DNA from: Streptomyces sp. H27-H5
GTDB taxonomy: Bacteria > Actinomycetota > Actinomycetes > Streptomycetales > Streptomycetaceae
Assembly (NCBI RefSeq): GCF_026627505.1
Contig: NZ_JAPNLK010000018.1
Span: 54,239-118,238 of the forward strand
Length of the DNA: 64,000 nt
Reading direction: 5' to 3'
Translations under genes and position numbers: made by a program
Notes under the pieces: generated by a model
What the model saw: only the letters and a program-made list of their open reading frames with translations
The model's database searches: none
Told to the model about the DNA's origin: nothing
In this document: one piece after another, positions 56,071-64,000 of the stretch
How the letters are laid out: every line of letters begins with the position of its first letter
Position numbering within the stretch: position 1 is the stretch's first letter

Positions 56071-57993
56071 TTGCTGTTCCGCGAGTCCGCCGCGTCCGTT
56101 GCCGCTCGCACACTCGAGGGGTCGCTGGCACTGCACCTGACCGAGAACTTCACGCACACCCACGGCTGTCGTCCGGGCCCCTCCGAGGTTCGTTCCTGGG
56201 AGCGCAGTATCCCCGCGCTGACGAACGCCCTGCTGGATGCGGGACTCGGCCAGGTCGAGGTGCTCCTGGAATACAGCCTCCCGCTGACGAGCAAGCGCGC
56301 GGACGCGATACTGGCGGGCGTACACCCGGTGACGGGCGAGCCGTCGTATGTGGTGGTCGAGCTCAAGCAGTGGAGCGAGGCTCACCCCGAAGAGGACGAC
56401 CCGTTGCTGTGCAGGATCGATGCCTACAGGCAGTCCGTACTCAATCCGATCGAGCAGGTCCGCGGGTACTGCGAGTACCTGATCGCCTTCAACGGTGCAC
56501 TCTCGGAGAAGCCGGACCGGATAGCAGGGGCCGCCTATCTGCACAACGCCACCGAGTTCGGCGTAAGCGGTCTGCATGCCGTGGAGCAGAGTGACCATGG
56601 AATGCTCTTCACCGCGGACAAGCGTGGTGCCTTCCTGGATTTCCTCCGGTCGAAACTCGCACCCAAGCCCGGAGCTGCAGCGGCCGACGTGCTCCGCGAC
56701 GGCAAAGTTCAGCCCTCCACCCAGCTGATGTCCGTCGCGGCGCAGGAGATCCGCGAGCGCGAGCAGTTCGTCCTGCTGGATGAGCAGCGCCTCGCGTATG
56801 AGCTCGTACTGTCGGCGGTGCGCAAGGCACAGCGGTCCGACCACAAGGAAGTGGTCGTGGTGGCCGGCGGGCCCGGCTCGGGGAAGAGCGTGATCGCGCT
56901 GTCGCTCCTCGGCGAGATGTACCGGCGTGACGTCTCCGCTCTGCATGCAACCGGCTCGCAGTCGTTCACCAAGACCATGCGGAAGGTTGCCGGCGCGCGC
57001 AAACGCGAGGTACAGGACCTCTTCAAGTACTTCAACAGCTTCATGGAGGCGGAACGCAACGGTCTCGACGTGCTGATCTGCGACGAGGCCCACCGCATCC
57101 GCAAGACCTCGGCCAACCGCTACACCAAGGCCGAGCTGCGCAGCGGACGGGCGCAACTTGAGGAGCTGATTGACGCGGCGCGCGTGCCGGTGTTCCTACT
57201 GGACCAGCATCAGGTGGTGCGTCCCGGAGAGATGGGCACGGTTGAGCAGATCCGTGATGCAGCGGCAGCAAAGAATCTCAGCTGCCGAGTGGTCTCCCTC
57301 GAGAGCCAGTTCCGGTGCGGGGGAAGTGACTCCTATCTCCGGTGGGTCGTACAGCTGCTAGGCCTGGAAGGGGACGCGCCGGTCGAGTGGGAGAGGGACG
57401 GACGGGTGCAGTTGGAGACGGTCGACAGCCCGCGGGAATTGGAGGTCTTCCTCGCTACGCGCCGGGCCGAAGGGTACGGGGCACGCATGTCCGCCGGGTA
57501 CTGCTGGAAGTGGACCACCAAACTCACACCTGGCCAGGCGTTGCCGGCCGATGTCGTCATCGGCGACTGGGCCCGGCCTTGGAACGTGTACGGGGACCGG
57601 TCGGTGCTCGGCGCCCCTCCCGCCGCGCTATGGGCTACTGACCCGGCGGGCTTCGGTCAGGTCGGATGTGTCTACACCGCTCAGGGGTTCGAGTACGACT
57701 GGAGCGGAGTGATTCTCGGTCCGGACCTCGTATGGCGTACGGACCGTTGGGTGGTAGACCGAGCGGCATCGAAGGATCCCGTCTTCACCAAGGCCACGCC
57801 GGACGCAGACGTTAACCGGCTGATCCGGAACACCTACAAGGTGTTGCTGACCCGGGGGATGGTGGGCACGGTCATCTATTCGACGGACCCAGAGACGCGC
57901 GATAAGCTCAAGTCTCTCGTCCGACCGGAGCCCCCCATCTCTGCGAAGGGCCGCTCAGCCCGATTGGCGCCTGTCCCTGAGGGGGCCATCTAA
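56071..57993 (+). CDS. Second Schlafen-group-3-type helicase with nuclease motif, divergent partner
   Basis: A 640-residue paralogue of the minus-strand helicase. Nuclease-like core: SKRADAILAG (Asp near 78) and VVVELKQWS (ELK near 97-99). Helicase: AGGPGSGKSVIAL (265-277), LDVLICDEAHRIRK (332-345), FLLDQHQVVRPGEMG, SQFRCGGSDSYLRWV, YTAQGFEYDWSGVILG and YKVLLTRGMVGTVIYS. The only plausible start is the TTG at 56071, with GGGGG seven bases upstream; the next in-frame ATG is far inside the protein. Start codons of the two genes are 51 bases apart, so they must share a control region. Converges on the RsbW-like gene. Confidence 0.84.
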   Translation: MLFRESAASVAARTLEGSLALHLTENFTHTHGCRPGPSEVRSWERSIPALTNALLDAGLGQVEVLLEYSLPLTSKRADAILAGVHPVTGEPSYVVVELKQWSEAHPEEDDPLLCRIDAYRQSVLNPIEQVRGYCEYLIAFNGALSEKPDRIAGAAYLHNATEFGVSGLHAVEQSDHGMLFTADKRGAFLDFLRSKLAPKPGAAAADVLRDGKVQPSTQLMSVAAQEIREREQFVLLDEQRLAYELVLSAVRKAQRSDHKEVVVVAGGPGSGKSVIALSLLGEMYRRDVSALHATGSQSFTKTMRKVAGARKREVQDLFKYFNSFMEAERNGLDVLICDEAHRIRKTSANRYTKAELRSGRAQLEELIDAARVPVFLLDQHQVVRPGEMGTVEQIRDAAAAKNLSCRVVSLESQFRCGGSDSYLRWVVQLLGLEGDAPVEWERDGRVQLETVDSPRELEVFLATRRAEGYGARMSAGYCWKWTTKLTPGQALPADVVIGDWARPWNVYGDRSVLGAPPAALWATDPAGFGQVGCVYTAQGFEYDWSGVILGPDLVWRTDRWVVDRAASKDPVFTKATPDADVNRLIRNTYKVLLTRGMVGTVIYSTDPETRDKLKSLVRPEPPISAKGRSARLAPVPEGAI

Positions 57994-58070
57994 CGGAACG
58001 AGTAGCCGCCGCCAGGGTGGCAGCCGCGGAGGGGGCCTTCGTCTCTGCAGCCACGTGGCAGCATTCCGTT

Positions 58071-58685
58071 CTACGGCTGCCCCCGTACGGCCACCGGCTC
58101 CGCCGCTGGGAGGTGTAGGGGTGGGCCCTCGGTCAGGCCGAGGACGATCGACAGGGCGCCGGTGGTGTGGCGAGCCGTTCGTACGTCGCGGACTTCGCGC
58201 CAGGTGCCCCAGACGCGGACGTGTTGGCCGGGTCGGACCGCGATCGCGGCGATCTCCCTCGTGGAGGGTGCGGGGACGAGGTCCGGGGCCTTCAGCTCCG
58301 ACCAGACGGTCTTGCCGATGCCGCATGCGCGGGTGCTGACGCCCCAGCGGTGGCTGAGGGCGTCGACTACCTGTAGACCGCGGCCGTGCTCGTCGTTTGC
58401 TTCGGGGCACCCGAGCGAAGGCCGGCCGGACCCCGCGTCGCTCACCTCCAGACGCAGCAGCCCGTCCGCCGAGGAGTGGGCGATGCGTACGCCGACCTGG
58501 CGGTCGCTGGGCGCCGGTGCGCGCAGCGCGTTGGTCACGAGCTCGGAGAGGACGAGTTCGGCGCTGTGGAGGATGTCCTCCCCCCCGCCCCAGTCCGCGA
58601 GTACGGCGTGCAGCGCCGCGCGGGCCCCTGCCACGCTGCGGGGCCTGCGTGTGAGCCGGAAAGAGACATCGATCAGTGCAGTCAT
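58071..58685 (-). CDS. RsbW-like ATP-binding protein (anti-sigma kinase family)
   Basis: A 204-residue protein with a GHKL ATPase fold: AELVLSELVTNALRA (N-box with Glu/Asn), LEVSDAGSGRPSL (G1) and DEHGRGLQVVDALSHRWGV (G2). About 60 further residues follow. The ATG has AGGGGG eight bases upstream. It is divergent from an XRE-DUF5753 regulator and its DUF397 partner; these three together form the WhiJ/AbaA-like cassette found many times in streptomycete genomes. Confidence 0.88.
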   Translation of the reverse strand: MTALIDVSFRLTRRPRSVAGARAALHAVLADWGGGEDILHSAELVLSELVTNALRAPAPSDRQVGVRIAHSSADGLLRLEVSDAGSGRPSLGCPEANDEHGRGLQVVDALSHRWGVSTRACGIGKTVWSELKAPDLVPAPSTREIAAIAVRPGQHVRVWGTWREVRDVRTARHTTGALSIVLGLTEGPPLHLPAAEPVAVRGQP

Positions 58686-58769
58686 CGTGCAACCCCCTGA
58701 GGGTCGGCGATCCACCAGCGCTAGACGGCCGGTGCCATACCGAAGAATGGCCGGACTCCTCGCCAACTT

Positions 58770-58779
58770 GCAACGTTGC
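58770..58779. promoter_or_regulatory. Palindrome between the RsbW-like and XRE genes
   Basis: GCAACGTTGC, a perfect ten-base palindrome, lies in the 173-base divergent intergenic region, where the XRE regulator might bind. The region is visibly AT-richer than the genes. Confidence 0.35.
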
Positions 58780-58858
58780 TAGTAGCTTCATGACCTACTT
58801 TCGCTCTTTCGAGTTAAGGCGAGGCCATCAGGATCCCCGCTCTGCTAGAGGTGTTGAC

Positions 58859-59740
58859 ATGGAAGCCAAGAGCACCATCACGCCATCGACCGTCCTCGGG
58901 CGCCAACTGGGCGACGAGCTGCGGCGGTTGCGCGAGGCGGCCGGTCTGACGACAACGGATGCAGCCGACGCGCTCGACTGCACCAAGGGCAAGATCAGTC
59001 GTATCGAGAACGGTCGCGTCACCGTCCGACTGCCGGATCTCGCGGCCATGTTGCACGCATACGGGGTGGCGGACGCGGCTGTGCTGTCCCGGCTGAGTGC
59101 ACTCGCCAAGAAGGCCAACCGCCGGCGCAGGGAAAGCTGGTGGCATCAGTACGGTCCAGTTCTCGCCGACACCTATCGCGACTACATCGCGCTGGAAGCA
59201 ATCGCCGGATCCATCCGCACCTTTCAAGCCCAGCTCATTCCTGGGCTGCTCCAAATCCCCGAGTACGTCCGCGCGGTGACCGTCGCCTCCCAGCAGTGGC
59301 AATCCGGCGACGAGATCGAGAAGTTCGTTCAGGTGCGGCTCGCACGGCAGGAGAGACTGACGGGCGAAGCACCGCTTCAACTCTGGGCCGTACTCTCGGA
59401 ATCTGCACTCCTCCAGCAAGTCGGCGGTCCACACGTGATGCATGCCCAGTTGGAGCACTTGCTGACGGCATCAGAGCTACCGAACGTCACTGTCCAGGTG
59501 CTGCCGTTCTCGCGCGGAGCCCATGCGAGTATGTTCGGCCCATACGTAGTGCTGGGGTTCCGCGAGGAGGGGGCACTCGACGTGGTGCTGGCGGACAACC
59601 CAACCGGATCCATTTGGTTGGAACGGGAACCGGAGGTTGCCCGTTACCAAGACTTGTTCGACGCCGCACGCACGTCCGCTCTGTCACCCGTCGAGTCCCG
59701 CACTGTCATCCAGCGCAGGGCCAAGGAGCACGGAAGATGA
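58859..59740 (+). CDS. XRE-family regulator with DUF5753 domain (WhiJ-like)
   Basis: A 293-residue regulator. Helix-turn-helix at about residues 15-70 (LGDELRRLREAAGLTTTDAADALDCTKGKISRIENGR), then a DUF5753 domain (TFQAQLIPGLLQIPEYVRAV, VRLARQERLTGEAPLQLWAVLSE, LPNVTVQVLPFSRGAH). The ATG has GAGGT at suitable distance. Its stop overlaps the DUF397 start (ATGA). WhiJ-like proteins act with the small DUF397 partner in development. Confidence 0.9.
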   Translation: MEAKSTITPSTVLGRQLGDELRRLREAAGLTTTDAADALDCTKGKISRIENGRVTVRLPDLAAMLHAYGVADAAVLSRLSALAKKANRRRRESWWHQYGPVLADTYRDYIALEAIAGSIRTFQAQLIPGLLQIPEYVRAVTVASQQWQSGDEIEKFVQVRLARQERLTGEAPLQLWAVLSESALLQQVGGPHVMHAQLEHLLTASELPNVTVQVLPFSRGAHASMFGPYVVLGFREEGALDVVLADNPTGSIWLEREPEVARYQDLFDAARTSALSPVESRTVIQRRAKEHGR

Positions 59741-59940
59741 ACAGCGAACGCCACCCCACGCCGGATCTGACGGGCGCAGTGTGGCGCAGCAGCACGTTCA
59801 GCGGTGGCAACAACGAGTGCGTCGAGGTGGCCGACAACGTCCCCGGAATCGTCCCCGTCCGCGACAGCAAGCGGCCCGCCGGGCCTGTGATCGGGTTCGG
59901 GGCCGGCGCCTGGCGGGCGTTCGTCACGCAGGTGCGCTGA
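59737..59940 (+). CDS. DUF397 protein
   Basis: A 67-residue protein with the family core AVWRSSTFSGGNNECVEVAD, VPVRDSKRPAGPVIGF and AWRAFVTQVR. DUF397 proteins pair with XRE-DUF5753 regulators and probably bind or antagonise them. Coupled to the regulator by ATGA overlap. Confidence 0.92.
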   Translation: MNSERHPTPDLTGAVWRSSTFSGGNNECVEVADNVPGIVPVRDSKRPAGPVIGFGAGAWRAFVTQVR

Positions 59941-59985
59941 CCGGGCGGCCCGGGGACAGGGACCGGGCGGCCACGTCGCCGGCGC

Positions 59986-60012
59986 GGGGCGGGCTCCGCG
60001 CGGCCCCGCCCC
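59986..60012. terminator. Bidirectional terminator
   Basis: GGGGCGGG pairs with CCCGCCCC between the convergent DUF397 gene and the 753-residue gene. Confidence 0.65.
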
Positions 60013-60026
60013 GGTGTTCGCGTCGG

Positions 60027-62288
60027 TCAGCGCCGCTTGCGCTTCCCGCCGGCGCGCTTGGCGGGCTTCCTGCCCGGGAAGCGGGTCGTACCGCTGGTCT
60101 GGAAGGCCCGCCAGGCTCGGCGGGCCTGTTCGGCGGTGGCGCGGTCGGGGTGGCGTGAGAGCTGCTCCGCCAGAAAGGCGGACGTGTACGGGTCCGCCGC
60201 CGTGAGGGCGGTGAGCAGGGCCGGGCCACCGCCCGGCCAGGCTGCCGCGGCCTTGTCGAAGACTGCGTGGACCTCGGCGAACAGTTCGGGCTCCTCCTCG
60301 TTCGCAGCCGCCGTCATGCGGTGTTCGAGGGATGCGGCGCTCCGTACGGCTTCGAGTGCGTCGACCAGGTACACCGCGCGGGCCGACAGCGGAACGGCTG
60401 AGGGGGCGGGCGCCTGGCCGCGTGCGTGCAGGGCGTGTTCGGCCCACCCGCCCAGGACCGGGTCGGCCAGCAGTGCGTACAGGGCCTCGCCGGGCACGAC
60501 CATCGCGTCCAGAGCCGCGAGCAGCGCCCGCCGCCTCGCGGGCTCGTCCTCAGGGCAGGCGGCGGAGATGGCCTCGAACAGAGGGGTCCATCCGTCGGTG
60601 CCCTGCGCGTCCAGCCAGTCGCCGACGGTCTGCCGGGCGGCCCGCTTCGGCCACCACTGGGCTGCCGCGACGAGCCGTTCCGCGTCCCAGGCGAGCGCCT
60701 GCTCCCGCGTGGGGAAGACATCCGCGGCTTCGCCTTCGAGACCCACGAGGAGGATGTCGCGCAGCAGGGCGGAGCCGAGTGGGGTGAGGCTGAGGGCGTC
60801 TCCGGTGCGCTCGGTGATGCCCAGAGCGGCCAGGCGGTCCATCAGGCGCACGAGGCGGGCAGCGGACGGGATGAGGTCCGTACGGTCGGACTCGGTGAGT
60901 GCCGGAAGTCCCAGGACCGCGGACAGGGCCTGGGGGGCGGGCAGTTCGTAGTCCCCGGTGGCCGGGACGGACGCGTCGGGGGCGCTCTCATGGCCCGGCG
61001 GCACGAACCACATGTCGTTCAGGGCAGCCATGCGGGCCACGGACTGCGTCATCCCTGCTTGCTCGCATAGGAGGTAGAGGGTGATCAGGTGCTCGCCTTC
61101 GTACTCCTCGGCGGTCTCCTCTTCCTCGGCCGACTGCGCCAGTAGGACGCCGAGCAGGTTCAGGGCCAGCCCGGTCAGCTCGGCGGGGCCACCCTCACGC
61201 CAGGCCTCGGCCGATGGCCCCGCGCTCAGCGCGCCGCCCTGCTCCCGCACCAGGAAGCCGCTCGCCAGCGCCAGTTCGCGCGTTCGCCCGTCCGCGCCCT
61301 GCGGATCGGCGGCGGCTCGCGCCAGGAGCTGGGGCAACGGGGCGGAACGCAGCAGCGCGGCCTGCTCCTCCGGGGAGTCCGCCAACGGGGCCGGGGGCAG
61401 CGGCGCGAAGGCGTCGCCGTACATCTCCAGGTGCTGGCCGGCCATGGCCTCGACAAGGGCGAGAAGAGGGGTGGGAGCGCTGCCGCCGCCCGGCGCCAGG
61501 TGCACGAAGGGTCCGCGCAGCAGGGTGTCGAGCCCGGCTGCCGTCCAGCGATCCGTGAGCACCGCCGCCTGCGCCTCGTACCAGTCGTCCCTCTCGTCGT
61601 CCGGCTTGCCTACCGGGGCATCGGCAACCAGCAGACCCTCGCCGGGGCGGGGTCGCACCTGCTCGGCCAGCGCCACGGCCTCCAGCCGTGCGGCGAGCAG
61701 CGGACGGGCCTGCCGGGAGCGTTCCGCGCACAGCGCCTCCGCGTATGCCGCTTCGGCGAACGGTTCGTTCGGAGAGGAGGAGGCGAAGCCGAACGCGGCG
61801 TTCCGCTCGGCCTGCGGGCGCGCGGCGAACGCCTCCAGCCAGTCGCGCACAGCCCGGGGATCGGTGGCGTCCACGCCCGCGGCGCGCAGCAGGTTTCCGT
61901 ACAGCCGCGGCCAGGTGAGGCGGCGGGGGCTCGTCATCGCCTGGGTAAAGCCCCCGGCGAGCTCGCGCACCCGGGCGACGAGCTTCGCCTGCCGCTTGGC
62001 GTTGAGGCGGCCGGCCTCGTGGGTGTGGTCGATCAGCGCGACCAGCGCGGCCACGAAGCCCGGCAGCTCTTCCTCGGTGGCGCTGACGTACAGCGGGAGC
62101 AGGATGTGCAGCAGCTCCTCGGCGAGCTCCTCGGTGGGCTCGGGCAGGCCGGTCCGGCGGCGTGCCTCGCCCAGCGCGAGCAGACCGAGGACGGCCTCGG
62201 CCGCCCGCGCGTCCAGCGGGGCGCCTCGCTCTTCGGCCCGGGCGAGGAATGAGTCCAGATCAAGGAGAAGTGGCGTGGCGGTGTTCAT
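60027..62288 (-). CDS. Large protein of unknown function (753 residues)
   Basis: I do not recognise a named family. The protein is mostly alpha-helical, acidic and leucine/alanine-rich, with no signal peptide, membrane helix or P-loop. It begins MNTATPLLLDLDSFLARAEERGAPLD and ends in a basic tail (FPGRKPAKRAGGKRKRR) that could bind nucleic acid. A segment RRLTWPRLYGNLLRAAGVDATD and HTHEAGRLNAKRQAKLVARVREL look structured. Codon pattern fits a real Streptomyces gene. The ATG is the first in frame. The gene upstream on the same strand is a broken helicase-associated gene. Confidence 0.75.
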   Translation of the reverse strand: MNTATPLLLDLDSFLARAEERGAPLDARAAEAVLGLLALGEARRRTGLPEPTEELAEELLHILLPLYVSATEEELPGFVAALVALIDHTHEAGRLNAKRQAKLVARVRELAGGFTQAMTSPRRLTWPRLYGNLLRAAGVDATDPRAVRDWLEAFAARPQAERNAAFGFASSSPNEPFAEAAYAEALCAERSRQARPLLAARLEAVALAEQVRPRPGEGLLVADAPVGKPDDERDDWYEAQAAVLTDRWTAAGLDTLLRGPFVHLAPGGGSAPTPLLALVEAMAGQHLEMYGDAFAPLPPAPLADSPEEQAALLRSAPLPQLLARAAADPQGADGRTRELALASGFLVREQGGALSAGPSAEAWREGGPAELTGLALNLLGVLLAQSAEEEETAEEYEGEHLITLYLLCEQAGMTQSVARMAALNDMWFVPPGHESAPDASVPATGDYELPAPQALSAVLGLPALTESDRTDLIPSAARLVRLMDRLAALGITERTGDALSLTPLGSALLRDILLVGLEGEAADVFPTREQALAWDAERLVAAAQWWPKRAARQTVGDWLDAQGTDGWTPLFEAISAACPEDEPARRRALLAALDAMVVPGEALYALLADPVLGGWAEHALHARGQAPAPSAVPLSARAVYLVDALEAVRSAASLEHRMTAAANEEEPELFAEVHAVFDKAAAAWPGGGPALLTALTAADPYTSAFLAEQLSRHPDRATAEQARRAWRAFQTSGTTRFPGRKPAKRAGGKRKRR

Positions 62289-62343
62289 CCCGGCAGCCTA
62301 GCGACGCGGCACGGCCGCCCGTTCCCATAGACGAAAGTCACTG

Positions 62344-63858
62344 TCATCGGCGTCCGACCCGCGTCTCTACCCGGCCGAGGTGAGTGCGCAGGCCAGCGCG
62401 CGGGCGCTCGCGGGGACGCCGCGGACCGGCTTGCCGTACCCGGGTGGGCCTGGTCCAGGGTGGGCAGGAGGCTCGGCGCGCGGTCGGTGGGGGCGCGGTC
62501 GAGGACCGTGGTGCCGGTCTCGGCTTCCTGGGTGGGGGCGTAGCCGGCCGTGCGCAGGGCTGGCAACGTCTCCTCCGGCGGGGCTGTGGAGATCGGACGG
62601 TGGGGGCGATCCGGCGCAGGCGGAGCTTGGTCAGGCCGCGGGCATGGGCCACCTCGGCGATCAGGCCGATGTCGTCCCAGCGGATGCAGCAGGCGGAGCG
62701 GACGACCTTGAGCTGTCCGTGGGTACGGGCGGTGTCCTTGATCGTGTAGGCCAGCGGCTGCGGCAGCGGGGTGCCTCGCTCGCTCGCGGCGGTGAGGCGG
62801 TCGAGGAGTTCGTCGGCTCCAGCCGGAGTCCAGGGCCCACCGTACCGAGGCAGCGCTGATCCGCCAGACCACCGCGTGCCCCTCGGACTCGATGTCACCG
62901 ACGGCGGAGAGCAGGTCGGCGAGGGCGGGCGCGGGCGCGCCGGTGACGGTGGCGGTCAGATCGCTCTGGAACCGGGCCGTACCGCTGGGTGCGGGCAAGG
63001 CTGCGTACAGGGCCTCGCGCAGCGCGGTGACCGCCTGGGCCAGGACGGGGCGGGTGGTGAGGTCCTCGCCCAGACCCTCGGAACCGCGGGCGGCCGGGTC
63101 CGCGCCCGCTCCGGGCACGGCGGGGGTAGTGGTGGGCGGCGGCCGTTCCGCCCTCGCCCTCCCAGCCTGGCGGCAGCGGCGCGGTGGCGGTGAGCGGCTC
63201 CGCATCCAGCCGGGGGCCGGGTGCCGCGACCCCTTCGCGCAGGGCTCGGGCGATCTCGTACGGAAGCTCCACCAGACCGGGTCCGACCGGGATCAGCAGC
63301 CCGCGCGCGGCTAGCCAGTCGGTGCCCTCGTCGCCGCTGCCGCCCTCCCGGAAGACGTAGGTGGAGTCGGGGGCCGCGTAGTGCTCCCCGTACCGGCTGA
63401 CGAAGCGGTGGGTACGGGGAGCAGTGGCGGGCCGGGCACCAGGCGGTGCAGCCGTGCGAGAACCCGCTCGGCCCGCCGCTGCTCCTCCCCGGCTCGAACC
63501 AGGCGAGTACGTCCCGCTCGGGTACCAGTCGGTCCGCGGGCTCCACCGGCGGCGGTGCGGGCTTCCGCTGCTGCCAGGGATACCGGGGGCCGTCGTCCGC
63601 CTCGTCACCGGCGACGGGGCCGTGGCACTCCAGGGCCAGGACGGAGACGGAGGCGAGCAGTTCCAGTTCTCCGGCGGTCCCCGCCGCCAGGCCCCGGCCC
63701 ACCGACGCGTCGGTGAGCAGATACTCGGCGAGCTCGCGGAGGGTGGTGATCCGCCGATCCTCGGCGGCGAGCGGCAGATCCTGCTCCTGCAGCAGTGCCG
63801 TCAGCTGGTCGGGGTCCAGGGTGCCGAGCCATTTCGCCAGGGCGGTAAGCGCGTTCAC
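62344..63858 (-). pseudogene. Frameshifted helicase-associated (XPB/Ssl2 C-terminal-like) protein
   Basis: A minus-strand gene whose protein can only be read by changing frame at least four times. It starts MNALTALAKWLGTLDPDQL (GTG at 63858), then shifts near 63440 to a frame with FVSRYGEHYAAPDSTYVF, near 63130 to one with TTRPVLAQAVTALREALYAAL, near 62815 to one with GADELLDRLTAASERGTPLP and LAYTIKDTARTHGQLKVVRS, and near 62595 to one with APPEETLPALRTAGYAP. The last parts match the Helicase_C_3/XPB-like domain of actinobacterial helicase-associated proteins. It is also shorter than intact relatives (about 500 of roughly 800 residues). Probably decayed; sequencing error is less likely because the rest of the window is intact. 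Confidence 0.7.
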
Positions 63859-64000
63859 CCGGCCAGGCCGGCGCCGTCCGGTTGCCCCCCGGGGGTGAAC
63901 CGGCCGGGTCCCCTCGGGCCGGCGCGGGCGGCCTGTGGTCCGTCTTCGTGGCGGGGCGGGTTCCGGTGGTCCGTACGAGGGGGTGGGGGTGGGTCTGTGG

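Noticed and set aside
57994..58070. Inverted AACGGAA/TTCCGTT near the end of the plus-strand helicase gene
   Set aside because: The arms are far apart with no stable stem between, so it was not called a terminator.
52855..64000. Search by eye for a second copy of the tRNA-Arg 3' end marking an integrated element
   Set aside because: No copy of the T-arm/acceptor segment was seen within the window and no integrase is encoded, so an attachment site is not claimed.

Overview
The window is chromosomal DNA of a Streptomyces or a very close relative. It is strongly GC-rich. It carries the polar-growth genes scy and filP, a chitinase regulated in the Streptomyces way, NucS, a redox-controlled ATP synthase operon, an actinobacterial extra ribosomal peptide and a WhiJ-like regulatory cassette. 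From memory, the gene order up to the tRNA follows the S. coelicolor core around SCO5400 to SCO5351, running left to right with falling numbers.

Layout. 1-3.2 kb: end of a PepSY protein, a 24-residue ribosomal peptide, and the methylmalonyl-CoA/acetoacetyl-CoA genes (meaB, thiolase, mce). 3.7-9.3 kb: scy and filP, coiled-coil scaffolds for tip growth. 9.5-13.4 kb: two paralogous ABC exporter modules. 13.4-22.4 kb: mixed conserved genes, including a zinc-ribbon protein, a luciferase-like oxidoreductase, nucS, a membrane-anchored P-loop protein, a STAS protein, 3-hydroxybutyryl-CoA dehydrogenase and a cobalamin adenosyltransferase. 22.5-26.5 kb: chiS-chiR-chiC, with a clear DasR-type promoter. 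26.5-35 kb: the minus-strand atpIBEFHAGDC operon plus a DUF2550 gene, with a Rex-type operator upstream. 35.2-41.6 kb: a GlcNAc-1-phosphate transferase, an SHMT-like protein, a phosphatase-like protein, threonylcarbamoyl-AMP synthase, prmC, prfA and rpmE. 41.8-45.4 kb: an LCP protein and rho. 45.9-52.1 kb: thrB, thrC, hom, lysA and an ArgRS-like protein without a catalytic domain. 52.3-52.9 kb: a response regulator and tRNA-Arg(CCG).

The character changes after the tRNA. From 53.2 to 58 kb there is a DUF3800 protein and a compact divergent pair of Schlafen-group-3-type helicases, each with an N-terminal ELK nuclease-like motif; base composition looks less GC-rich. Next come a WhiJ-like cassette (RsbW-like ATPase, XRE-DUF5753, DUF397), an unrecognised 753-residue protein and a multiply frameshifted helicase-associated gene. 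This tRNA-anchored block is the accessory part of the window and the best candidate for an undescribed (defence-like) system.

How the genes work together: thiolase, mce, meaB and cobO serve acyl-CoA and B12-dependent methylmalonyl-CoA metabolism. hom-thrC-thrB and lysA branch from aspartate semialdehyde to threonine and lysine. prfA, prmC, threonylcarbamoyl-AMP synthase, rpmE and bL37 serve translation. ChiS/ChiR and the chiC promoter link chitin sensing to secretion of a chitinase. Coordinates of alternative starts were chosen from visible ribosome-binding sites, family N-termini, or -10 boxes placed as in leaderless genes; each choice is stated in its entry.
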